This document shows positions 30,084 through 38,041 of a stretch of DNA of 39,185 bases, piece after piece. The notes under the pieces are model-generated. The model saw only the letters and a list, made by a program, of their open reading frames with translations, did no database searches and was not told where the DNA came from. Made by a program: the position numbers and the translations under genes. The stretch's first letter is position 1; each line of letters starts with the position of its first letter. Source of the DNA: a virus; IMG/VR virus record IMGVR_UViG_3300013093_003530, positions 1 to 39,185 of that record; one strand, given 5' to 3'.

Positions 30084-31983
30084 TTAATAATTCGATTGCT
30101 TTAAACCATAACATTTTTCCAAATTTCTCATCATGTAATGGAGACATGTTTAAAAATATTATAGCGGTTATTAATTTTACTTTATTTAAATCAAATCCAT
30201 TTTCAACTAACCAATCTTTATAGTGATCTCTAAATTCATGTAGATCTTCACTAACATAGTAATCATAATTAACTATTGTAGAACCTTCATAAAATTCAAT
30301 AGCATCTTCTTTCTTCATCATATTATAAGGAATAATACTACCACCATATAATTTAGCTAAATCATAGTAAATATCACCACCTTTTGTTGACCCTCCAAAT
30401 GATTCTCTCCAATCAATATAAGTAAATTTGTGTGTACGATTATCCCAGATTATATTATCAAATTGTAAATCACCATGAAATAATGTATACATTGGATTAT
30501 CATAAAATATATTTGTATCATGTTGTTCTAATATAGAATTCATTGATTTATATTTCTTACCATTGATAGTATATTCTTGATCAAAATATTCAAATCCAAA
30601 TCTATCTAAAAAAGCCATTAAACGCTCTTTAGTTTTAATGCCATAAAATTTATCAAATAATTCTTTATCACCATAGTATTTATCACTTCTAATAATATTA
30701 GATTTCAACTTATCTAAAAATTTATTATAAACATAACTTGAATCATGATAATATAATGTATTGCCATATTCCCAATTATAACCAATAAAATTATCTGTTG
30801 ATGTAAATCCTGAAGGTATTAATTCTTTTAATATTTTAGCACGTTCTGCTTTATTTTTATTAATGTCTTTATTAGGGGTAAATTTAATAAATTTATCTGC
30901 TTTATAAGTAATTTCATCTGTTACTTTATACAATGATAAAGGATTATCGTTAAAATATTCTTTAGTTCTGTTTAAATCATCTAAATTACCTGTATCTAAC
31001 CATTTTAAATGCTTAGCTTTAAAACCAGGATATTTAGATATATTTTCAAATGCAGATACTATTTCTCCATTTTTCATATTAGCCTCTAATTCACTCCAAA
31101 ACACATCAAAATCCCAAATACTAGCTAATCCGATAAAAGCATTATCATAACCTTCAGTACTTTTATTTACAAATGATAATACATTATCATCTTTATCTAA
31201 TTGTGCTGTAGAATATTTTTCAGGATAAGCTGTAGGATAAACACCTATCCAGTTACCATCTAAGTGAGGCATTTTAGAATCAATAATACAATCCGCTACT
31301 ACAAAGTAAAATGGGCGTTGTAAGTATTGTTTACATTGTAGTGATGAATAACCAGGACCTGATCCTTCACCTTCATACTTGTTAACATCAACAAAATAAA
31401 AATTATGTTCTGGATAAGCTAATTGGCAATATTGTTGTAATTCTTCACCTTTATAGCCTAAACAAACTACAAAGTCGTATTCCTTAGGAAATTTATCTAT
31501 AATATAAGATATAATAGCTTTGTTATCAATTGGTAACATTGCTTTATTTATATTTTTAGTTAAATTACCTAAACGAGAACCTAATCCAGCAGCTAATATT
31601 AGTACAGCTGGTGTTTTATGTTCAGCTTCTACTTTACCATCTGCTCTATGAAATTCATCATCTATTCTAACAACATCATCTACGTGTGGTGTAGATACCT
31701 CTTGTAAAATAATATCTGTAATAGCTATTACTCTATGTTTTTTAGGAGGTGTTACATTAAAGAACTCTCCACCTTTCATTATTTTCTTTTCAACTACACC
31801 TTCATCATTTTCTAACCATACTTCAGCTTCACCTGAAATGATATAGTTAGTTTCTTTTTTAAAGTTATGATATTGAAATGATGTTTTATAGCCAGCGTTG
31901 ATATAAATTCTCTTATAGCAATAAGCATCATTTAACTCAAGCCATTCTTCCTTACCCCAAGGTTTATGAACTACTTTATACAT
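30067..31983 (-). CDS. Tri-domain cupin / nucleotidyltransferase / kinase
   Basis: A 638-residue fusion. Residues 1-115 are a cupin like the mannose-6-phosphate isomerase type II domain (KPWGKEEW, then SFQYHNFKKETNYIISGEAE). Residues 125-355 are a sugar-phosphate nucleotidyltransferase (LILAAGLGSRLG at 128-139, FVVADCIIDSK near 227-237). Residues 380-638 are an APH/choline-kinase-like domain with LFHGDLQFDNIIWD at 501-514 and YIDWRE at 522-527, the catalytic and metal-binding residues. It could phosphorylate a sugar, isomerise or sense it, and activate it to an NDP-sugar in one polypeptide. The substrate is unknown. Confidence 0.87.
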   Translation of the reverse strand: MYKVVHKPWGKEEWLELNDAYCYKRIYINAGYKTSFQYHNFKKETNYIISGEAEVWLENDEGVVEKKIMKGGEFFNVTPPKKHRVIAITDIILQEVSTPHVDDVVRIDDEFHRADGKVEAEHKTPAVLILAAGLGSRLGNLTKNINKAMLPIDNKAIISYIIDKFPKEYDFVVCLGYKGEELQQYCQLAYPEHNFYFVDVNKYEGEGSGPGYSSLQCKQYLQRPFYFVVADCIIDSKMPHLDGNWIGVYPTAYPEKYSTAQLDKDDNVLSFVNKSTEGYDNAFIGLASIWDFDVFWSELEANMKNGEIVSAFENISKYPGFKAKHLKWLDTGNLDDLNRTKEYFNDNPLSLYKVTDEITYKADKFIKFTPNKDINKNKAERAKILKELIPSGFTSTDNFIGYNWEYGNTLYYHDSSYVYNKFLDKLKSNIIRSDKYYGDKELFDKFYGIKTKERLMAFLDRFGFEYFDQEYTINGKKYKSMNSILEQHDTNIFYDNPMYTLFHGDLQFDNIIWDNRTHKFTYIDWRESFGGSTKGGDIYYDLAKLYGGSIIPYNMMKKEDAIEFYEGSTIVNYDYYVSEDLHEFRDHYKDWLVENGFDLNKVKLITAIIFLNMSPLHDEKFGKMLWFKAIELLSEHYK

Positions 31984-32978
31984 TATTGTTTATTTACTTG
32001 TTTATTAATCCATTCATAAGTGTGAACAAGACCTTCATATAATGGGTAATTTGGAACCCAATCTAATTTTTCTTCAATTAGTTTATTATCTGAATTTCTA
32101 CCTCTAACCCCTGTAAATCCAGGTATGTTTTTGATAGTGATGTTTTTACCACTAATATCAATTGCATATTGAGCTAATTGATTAATAGTAACCATTTCTT
32201 CACTACCAAGATTAACTGGACCTTCAAAATCAGAACGCATTAATTTTAAAATACCATTCACACACTCGTCAATATATAAAAATGATCTTGTTTGTAAACC
32301 ATCACCCCATACTTCAATTTCTCCACCATCTGGTGTTTCAGCTACTTTACGGCACATTGCTGCTGGTGCTTTTTCTTTTCCACCTGTCCAAGTACCTTCT
32401 GGTCCAAATATATTATGAAAACGAGCTACACGAACATCCAAATTATAATTACGTTTAAAAGCTAAATATAAACGTTCACTAAATAATTTTTCCCAACCAT
32501 ATTCAGAATCTGGGTTTGCAGGATATGCACTTGATTCTTCACAATTAGGATTATTAGGATCTAACTGATTATGTTCTGGATACATACATGCTGAGGAACT
32601 ATAAAATACTCGCTTAACTGATTGTTTAGTTGCTTCATGAGCAACATTTAAATTAATTAATGCAGAATTATGCATTACGTTAGCATCATTGTTGCCTGTA
32701 AAAATATATCCAGCTCCTCCCATATCTGCTGCTAATTGATATACTTCATCAAATGAATTTATTTTATCATCTAATGAAGTTTGATTTGGAGCAAACATAA
32801 CTTTAGATACTATTAATGGATCTCTAAGATCACCAATAATAAAATCATCTGCTGCTGTTTCCCAATATTCAGGATATTTTAAATCTACTCCTCTAACCCA
32901 AAATCCTTCTGATTTTAATCTTTTAACTAAATGGCTTCCTATAAAACCACCTGCTCCTAATACTAATGCTGTTTTCAT
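31983..32978 (-). CDS. GDP-mannose 3,5-epimerase-like protein
   Basis: A 331-residue extended SDR. The Rossmann motif is GAGGFIG at 8-14. AADMGGAGYI at 83-92, SSACMYPE at 128-135 (C131), YGWEK (Y160, K164), FHNIFGPEGTWTGGKEKAPA at 187-206 (K203), WGDGLQTRSFLYIDECV at 224-240 and GVRGRNSDN follow the plant and bacterial GDP-mannose 3,5-epimerase signature, including the acid/base Cys and Lys pair. The product would be GDP-L-galactose or GDP-L-gulose. A one-base overlap with the next gene and a 4-nt overlap upstream couple it to neighbours. The family match is strong; activity is inferred. Confidence 0.9.
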   Translation of the reverse strand: MKTALVLGAGGFIGSHLVKRLKSEGFWVRGVDLKYPEYWETAADDFIIGDLRDPLIVSKVMFAPNQTSLDDKINSFDEVYQLAADMGGAGYIFTGNNDANVMHNSALINLNVAHEATKQSVKRVFYSSSACMYPEHNQLDPNNPNCEESSAYPANPDSEYGWEKLFSERLYLAFKRNYNLDVRVARFHNIFGPEGTWTGGKEKAPAAMCRKVAETPDGGEIEVWGDGLQTRSFLYIDECVNGILKLMRSDFEGPVNLGSEEMVTINQLAQYAIDISGKNITIKNIPGFTGVRGRNSDNKLIEEKLDWVPNYPLYEGLVHTYEWINKQVNKQ

Positions 32979-33589
32979 ATTGTATTATAATAATTGTTTT
33001 GTTTTTCTTGTCTTTCTATTGTTTTAGGATGATAAATACACATCTCATCTAATGGTGGAAAATTAGTGTATAAATTATAACCATCTAATCTTTCATGAAC
33101 TTTATTTATCCATTTAATTTTTGAATTATTACGATATACTCTAGTTTGATGGTCAGGAAAATTAACTCTACCATGATCAACTTTCCATCCCCACTTTTTA
33201 ATATGTTCTTCTGTTAAACCCTCTACTGTATTAATTCGAGGAACTAAAAACATGTCGACTTCAGGATTTGTTTCTAAAATTGAATGAATATTTTCTAATA
33301 ACCAAGAATCTAAAATTTCATCAGCATCTAACTGAAAAATAAAATCGCAAATACAGTGTTTATTTAAATTATTTTTAAAAGATGCAAAGTCATTATTTAA
33401 TCCAAATTCAATCGTTTTAACGCGTTTATTATAGTTTTTAACTACATTTTTAACGGCATCTGTTGCTGTAATATCTAATTGAACTACTATTTCGTCTGTT
33501 GGTAGAATAGATTGAGTTAATTGGTATAATAATCTATCTAATTCAATATGTTCGTTATGAGCACAAACGGCGTATGAAATTGAAATCAT
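32975..33589 (-). CDS. GT2 family glycosyltransferase
   Basis: A 204-residue GT2 enzyme. The start (MISISYAVCAHNEHIELDRL) is a nucleotide-binding strand and loop. FIFQLDADEILDSWLLENI near 84-102 contains the D-A-D metal site. FPDHQTRVYRN near 143-153 and INKVHERLDGY near 159-169 resemble WaaE/KdtX-like transferases that add sugars to lipid-linked or core glycans. It is the first gene of the long operon and lies right behind a class 1 promoter at 33601-33629. Confidence 0.88.
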   Translation of the reverse strand: MISISYAVCAHNEHIELDRLLYQLTQSILPTDEIVVQLDITATDAVKNVVKNYNKRVKTIEFGLNNDFASFKNNLNKHCICDFIFQLDADEILDSWLLENIHSILETNPEVDMFLVPRINTVEGLTEEHIKKWGWKVDHGRVNFPDHQTRVYRNNSKIKWINKVHERLDGYNLYTNFPPLDEMCIYHPKTIERQEKQNNYYNTI

Positions 33590-33600
33590 GAACTTTTTAT

Positions 33601-33629
33601 TTTTTTTAAATATAATAAATTATTTTGAC
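33601..33629 (-). promoter_or_regulatory. Class 1 promoter-like element at head of sugar operon
   Basis: Minus strand TGTCAAAATAATTTA then TTATATTTAAAAAAAA. TCA AAA TAA is also the Ser-Lys-stop of the zinc-ribbon gene upstream. No further copy is found until 15649, implying one transcript from 33589 to about 17318. Confidence 0.68.
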
Positions 33630-34024
33630 ATTTCAAAATAACCTATATATTCTAAGGCGTCCATAAACTCGAGTTCTCCAAATTCTTGTTTTGTAGACAT
33701 ATCTGCTTTATTGTCTTTAGATTTAACAGCTGACCATTTCCAATCGTCTGCTGTTGTACCTTCTGCAAATACCATTGAATTATCTGGAAGTACGACACTA
33801 TTTGGATACCAATATTTTCCTGAAATGTCTTTGAAGCGTAATGCTTTATATAATTCGGGAAGTGTTTCTTCCATGGTTTCAACATTTTCTTCTACGATTG
33901 TGGTGTTTGCGGTTTTGCCACAGGTCATACAAATCCAAATAGTAACTATTTCGTTTGAAATTTCACTACAAGCATTTGACCCACAACATGGACAAATAAC
34001 TAGTTGTTCACTTAATGATGACAT
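33620..34024 (-). CDS. Zinc-ribbon protein, 134 aa
   Basis: An N-terminal zinc ribbon (CPCC at 11-14 with C32 and C35 in CMTCG) is followed by an acidic linker and a C-terminal domain with FAEGTTADDWKWSAVKSKDN near 85-104 and a final Met-Ser-Lys-stop read from the next promoter. Zinc ribbons of this size may bind nucleic acid or RNA polymerase. Small zinc-ribbon proteins with a similar C-terminal block occur in large tailed phages, function unknown. A class 2 element lies upstream. Confidence 0.75.
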   Translation of the reverse strand: MSSLSEQLVICPCCGSNACSEISNEIVTIWICMTCGKTANTTIVEENVETMEETLPELYKALRFKDISGKYWYPNSVVLPDNSMVFAEGTTADDWKWSAVKSKDNKADMSTKQEFGELEFMDALEYIGYFEMSK

Positions 34025-34051
34025 AATTTATATTTTTTATATTGTAAGTAT

Positions 34052-34070
34052 TTGTTTGATATGTAAATAT
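34052..34070 (-). promoter_or_regulatory. Class 2 promoter-like element
   Basis: Minus strand ATATTTACA, 4 nt, AAACAA, 28 nt before the ATG at 34024. One base differs from the best copies. Confidence 0.5.
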
Positions 34071-34090
34071 TATATTTCCTATATTATCCA

Positions 34091-35386
34091 TTATTCTATA
34101 CGTTTAATTTTGGGTAATTCGATACGCTTTAAAGAGGGTAGCTTTAATTGAACAGGCTTCGGTACTTTACTATCTAATATAGTAAGTAATTTTTCACTCA
34201 TTTTTTCTAAACTAAATTCAGTTTTTGAATGATGCGCTTGACGTTTAGCTTTATCAGTGTATTTTTTATAATTTTTAAATACATCCTCTAATGCTTTAGA
34301 TGCTTCTTTATCGTTAACTGTAAACCAAGCTGATTCAGGTAATATCATATTTTGAATAACAGCAGATGGGTGAATTGGAGTTAACATACCTGGAAGTAAT
34401 GTTGAGAATTCTGATAAGAAATCAACATGTCCACTCCAATTTGGTGCTATTACTGGTTTCTGTGATGTTGTGAATTCTAGTAATGGTCTTCCATATCCTT
34501 CACCCTTAGTAAACGATACAAATGCTTTAATTTTAGGATGATTATATAACTCATTTATATCCTCATCACTAAATTCACCATGAATTAAATATACTGGTGG
34601 TAAATCACCTCCTATATATTGTTGAATAGCTCTAATTTTATCTAACATTTCATCTCTATCCATTATAGATGGTGTTGCTGATTGTGTTTTTAATATTAGA
34701 GCAGGTGGTTTAATTTTATCTCGGAATGTTTCTAAGAATATTCTAAGTAATCCAGATACATTTTTTCTATCTTCGTTTAAATCACCTTGTAACCAATGTC
34801 CTAAATATAGAAATGCATAATCTTCAGGTATTTCGTTTATAAATTCATATAAATCAATATTATTGAATTTATCAATTTTATTGTATATGTCTGTATTTAC
34901 ACCTTCAAATAATACTTCTACTGGTGTTTTTAATTCTACTATACTTTCTATTTGTTGTGTTTGACTATTACGTTTTTCAAATTTAGAATTTTGAAATACT
35001 GTTTTAGTATGTTCAGATGATACTAATACTAAATCAGCATTATTACATCCTTCAATCCAACTAGGATCACATATTGTAGTTTCAATACCTGCTGTAATTA
35101 ATATATTAAATTTACCAATACGTTGCATTTCATTTGGAACAGTAATTTGAATCCAAACATCAGGTTGTTTAGGTAGTTGAGGAACAGCTAAAATACAATC
35201 TTTTATTAATTTATGGTCTGGATTTGAATCTTTAAGAAATCCATATGGTGTAGAACCCCATCGTTGTGATAGGATTTTTACATCATATTTTTCTGATTTG
35301 ATAATAGATAATGCTATGTCGCGTGAGCGGGCTCCGTAGCCGCTGAAAGTTTCACAAGGAGCACTTATAACTAATAATGGTTTCAT
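34091..35386 (-). CDS. GT-B (GT4-like) glycosyltransferase
   Basis: A 431-residue GT-B enzyme. It has an N-terminal acceptor half (KPLLVISAPCETFSGYGARS) and a C-terminal donor half with SFTKGEGYGRPLLEFTTSQK, then VIAPNWSGHVDFL, matching the E-x7-E style GT4 signature where the glutamates hold the donor nucleotide. I start at the ATG 35384-35386, one base beyond the upstream TAA (TAATATG), rather than at the overlapping upstream ATG. It follows a related gene (35388-36851), so the two may act in succession on one glycan. Confidence 0.85.
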   Translation of the reverse strand: MKPLLVISAPCETFSGYGARSRDIALSIIKSEKYDVKILSQRWGSTPYGFLKDSNPDHKLIKDCILAVPQLPKQPDVWIQITVPNEMQRIGKFNILITAGIETTICDPSWIEGCNNADLVLVSSEHTKTVFQNSKFEKRNSQTQQIESIVELKTPVEVLFEGVNTDIYNKIDKFNNIDLYEFINEIPEDYAFLYLGHWLQGDLNEDRKNVSGLLRIFLETFRDKIKPPALILKTQSATPSIMDRDEMLDKIRAIQQYIGGDLPPVYLIHGEFSDEDINELYNHPKIKAFVSFTKGEGYGRPLLEFTTSQKPVIAPNWSGHVDFLSEFSTLLPGMLTPIHPSAVIQNMILPESAWFTVNDKEASKALEDVFKNYKKYTDKAKRQAHHSKTEFSLEKMSEKLLTILDSKVPKPVQLKLPSLKRIELPKIKRIE

Positions 35387-35387
35387 A

Positions 35388-36851
35388 TTATTTTGAGATA
35401 ACGTGTTGGACAAAATGTTTTGGTTGTTTTAATGGTTCTACAGGTATAAATTCAAAATCATGTCTTGGCTGCCATTTATCAAATGTTTCTTCAACACCAT
35501 CAATAATGTTTTTACACATATTTTTAGCAGTCATCATTGATTCATCTGAAGTTACCCATTCACGAGCAGCTTTACATGCCTTTTGATAATCTTCAGTATT
35601 AAACATTTTATCGTTATAAACTTCATTTATTACTTTAGCAACATCAAGTGGTTCAACTCTATCATCAAAAATATAAGGTGTTGGAATAGAACCTACTAAT
35701 GAGAAATTAGATGGAAATACTGGGTAAGCCCAAATACCACACTTTTTATATTTGCCTCTATGATTAGAACCAAATTCTTCAGTAAATTTAATCCAATCAC
35801 CATTTTCGTCTTCAAAACGCATCTGATCCTGCATACCACCTGTTACTGTAGCAATGATTGGTTTACCACACATCATTCCTTCAGTTAATGATAATCCCCA
35901 ACCTTCGTTTGAACTTATTAACGTTACAGCATCTACTGCGTTGTAAAGTAAATTCATTACGTTTGCTGGTTGTCTACTTTGGTCGAATAAAATTTGATAT
36001 TTTTCATTATAACCAAATAACATTTCACTTACTGCTTTTAAATCAGTACCGTTTTCATCTACTATTTGTGTGTGAAGTACCAAAGCACATCTTTTAGCTT
36101 TTTCTTCAGGTAAAGCATCAACAAATACTTTCCAGGCCAACAATAAGTCAGATACTGATTTACGCCTAATATTGCGAGCATTATACAATAAAGTAAAATC
36201 ATATTCTTTATTATTAAATAATTGTCTTTTGAATTCTTTTAATGTTAAGTATTCTAAATGTTCTGATGTTATAGGAAAAAATACTTCTTCATTAATACCA
36301 TGAGGAACATATTTAATTACTTTTTCATCTGCAACCTCAGAACCCAATACTGCTCTATTTAAATTTTCTGTTTGTTTACTAATAGCTAATAAACCATCAC
36401 ATGATTCATAATATGATTTATTATACATTGGATAAGGTAAATCATCCCAAATATTTAAATAAATAATAGGCATTTGTTTTCTTATTTCATGTTCCATTTG
36501 AAATAACCAAATCCAATATCTTGGATCAGTAAACATCATTAATGCGTCTGGTTTTTCTAATTGAATTATTTGTCTTACAAGTTCAGGAGAACCGTATCCA
36601 TCTATTGGGTATAAAAATACACTAGCATCTTCAATACCTGCTATTTTATTAGTATCAGCATTTAAATCGAGTCGTTGACCTTTATCAGGATGTGTAATAG
36701 CACCTCCTAAATTAACCCAATTAAAATGATGTGCTGTTCCTAATACCATCTCTCTAGCCATAGTACTAATACCAGAGGTCATACGAATATCATCGCATAA
36801 AAGGAGTATTTTTTTTCTTTGATCTTTTGGTATGTAACCTTCTTTTAACAT
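35388..36851 (-). CDS. GT-B (GT4-like) glycosyltransferase
   Basis: A 487-residue GT-B enzyme. The first half starts KKILLLCDDIRMTSGISTMA, a glycine-rich acceptor-domain loop, and includes DGLLAISKQTENLNRAVLG near residues 146-164. The C-terminal half has LISSNEGWGLSLTEGMMCGK near 315-334 and PIIATVTGGMQDQM, the GT4 E-x-x-x-x-x-x-x-E donor site. It is longer than many GT4 enzymes, with an insert after residue 350. It is cotranscribed with the ribbon-helix-helix gene (17-nt gap) and the paralogous transferase downstream. Confidence 0.86.
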   Translation of the reverse strand: MLKEGYIPKDQRKKILLLCDDIRMTSGISTMAREMVLGTAHHFNWVNLGGAITHPDKGQRLDLNADTNKIAGIEDASVFLYPIDGYGSPELVRQIIQLEKPDALMMFTDPRYWIWLFQMEHEIRKQMPIIYLNIWDDLPYPMYNKSYYESCDGLLAISKQTENLNRAVLGSEVADEKVIKYVPHGINEEVFFPITSEHLEYLTLKEFKRQLFNNKEYDFTLLYNARNIRRKSVSDLLLAWKVFVDALPEEKAKRCALVLHTQIVDENGTDLKAVSEMLFGYNEKYQILFDQSRQPANVMNLLYNAVDAVTLISSNEGWGLSLTEGMMCGKPIIATVTGGMQDQMRFEDENGDWIKFTEEFGSNHRGKYKKCGIWAYPVFPSNFSLVGSIPTPYIFDDRVEPLDVAKVINEVYNDKMFNTEDYQKACKAAREWVTSDESMMTAKNMCKNIIDGVEETFDKWQPRHDFEFIPVEPLKQPKHFVQHVISK

Positions 36852-36868
36852 AACGTTATTTTGTTGTT

Positions 36869-37063
36869 TTATAATTTACCTGTTATTTCTGTATCTAATT
36901 GGTTGTGTATTTGTTTTTTAAATTCTTCGTTGGTTAAATATAGATACATTGCTCGTTCAGTTAATTTTTGAGTACTGAACTTGTTCCGGACGCAAGATAA
37001 TTTGAATTCTTCAAATAAATCTTCGGGAATTTTTACACTTGTTAATTGCATTTTTGCTTTCAT
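36869..37063 (-). CDS. Ribbon-helix-helix DNA-binding protein
   Basis: A 64-residue protein starting MKAKMQLTSVKIPEDLFEEF. The strand TSVKIP followed by two helices (DLFEEFKLSCVRNKF and TQKLTERAMYLYLTN) matches CopG/Arc/MetJ-type repressors, which bind DNA as dimers. I chose the ATG at 37061-37063, which is preceded by the class 2 element; a longer frame from 37096 would place that element inside coding sequence. As the first gene of the glycosyltransferase group it may autoregulate it. Confidence 0.78.
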   Translation of the reverse strand: MKAKMQLTSVKIPEDLFEEFKLSCVRNKFSTQKLTERAMYLYLTNEEFKKQIHNQLDTEITGKL

Positions 37064-37070
37064 AATTATA

Positions 37071-37089
37071 TTGTTTTGTATATAAATAT
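37071..37089 (-). promoter_or_regulatory. Class 2 promoter-like element
   Basis: Minus strand ATATTTATA, 4 nt, AAACAA, 7 nt before the ATG at 37063. It fits the same order as the copies at 15247 and 17291. Confidence 0.55.
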
Positions 37090-37096
37090 ATAACAA

Positions 37097-38041
37097 TTAT
37101 GAAAGAACATTCTTTTTATCACATAATGTAATATCATCTCTGTAAGGACACCATTTGCAACTACTTTCTCCAACATTCTTAATATATGATTTTATTTGAG
37201 GTTTTCCAAACTCGTCGAACGAATTTTTTATAAAATCATTAAAAACAGTTAAGCATTTATTCATTTTATTAGTTCCGCTAGGTGGTACTACATTTTGTAC
37301 TCTAGGTTGAGGATATTCACTTTTTTCCCAAATTTTTCTTTTCAAAATTACAAATTTTACTTCTATATTTTCTATAGGAAAATCATATTGTTTTGAAAAA
37401 TAATGTTTGTATAAAAGTAATTGATATTGTTTTATTTCATCTTTTTTCTGTTCATCACTCCAAGATGATTTTGATGTTTTAAAATCCCATATTTGAACTT
37501 TATTTGTATCAACATCATAAAACACTACATCAATAAATCCTTTTAAAAATATATTATTAGATACTTTTATTAGTAAAGGTAATTCAATATCTAATAATTT
37601 TACACCTTTAGTAGTAAATATCTTTTTTCTATTCTTTTTAACATAATTTAAAAGATTAACAGCATCTTCATAAAACTCACCCATTTCTGTTGGAGTAGAA
37701 AAATGAGAACCTACTTTTTTATATTCCTCAGTATACAATTCAGAAAATTTATTTTGAAATATTTCATGTAAGTCCATTCTATCAGCTGCAGCTCCACTTA
37801 AAACATACATGTTATCAACATATTCTTGAATAGTTTCATGTATTGCTGTTCCGAAAACTGTATGTATAGTTGCTTGATATGGTTGTTTATTTTCTACATA
37901 AGTTAAATACCACTGGTGTGGACATTTTGTATAAATACTAAACTGACTATATGATACTGTTTTATGAAAAGCATGATTTAATTCTGGAGGTGTATGGTTT
38001 TTGAGTTTTAATTCAATTTCTGTCAGCTTTTGTTTGGCCAT
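37097..38041 (-). CDS. PD-(D/E)XK nuclease with probable Fe-S cluster (RecB/Cas4-type)
   Basis: A 314-residue nuclease. The N-terminus holds SIYTKCPHQWYL with C40. FGTAIHE at 63-69 gives the H68 of motif I. GFID at 168-171, IWDFKTSK at 184-191 (D186 and K188), and QYQLLLY at 205-211 complete the PD-(D/E)XK core. C295, C298 and C307 in CKWCPYRDDITLC with C40 would form a 4Fe-4S cluster, as in AddB, Cas4 and related phage exonucleases. It could process phage recombination or replication ends. Its last bases lie just upstream of a class 2 element, and the start overlaps the gene upstream by 29 nt. Confidence 0.87.
   Translation of the reverse strand: MAKQKLTEIELKLKNHTPPELNHAFHKTVSYSQFSIYTKCPHQWYLTYVENKQPYQATIHTVFGTAIHETIQEYVDNMYVLSGAAADRMDLHEIFQNKFSELYTEEYKKVGSHFSTPTEMGEFYEDAVNLLNYVKKNRKKIFTTKGVKLLDIELPLLIKVSNNIFLKGFIDVVFYDVDTNKVQIWDFKTSKSSWSDEQKKDEIKQYQLLLYKHYFSKQYDFPIENIEVKFVILKRKIWEKSEYPQPRVQNVVPPSGTNKMNKCLTVFNDFIKNSFDEFGKPQIKSYIKNVGESSCKWCPYRDDITLCDKKNVLS

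Noticed and set aside
33652-33885. Minus-strand ORF of 77 codons
   Set aside because: It overlaps the zinc-ribbon gene in another frame and has no independent support.
33711-34151. Plus-strand ORF of 146 codons
   Set aside because: It is antisense to the zinc-ribbon gene, whose motifs and promoter are clear, and runs on into AT-rich non-coding sequence.
37078-37089. T4-type late promoter TATAAATA on the plus strand
   Set aside because: The match is on the strand opposite to all genes, and no plus-strand gene follows. The minus-strand reading (class 2 element) has a gene directly downstream.
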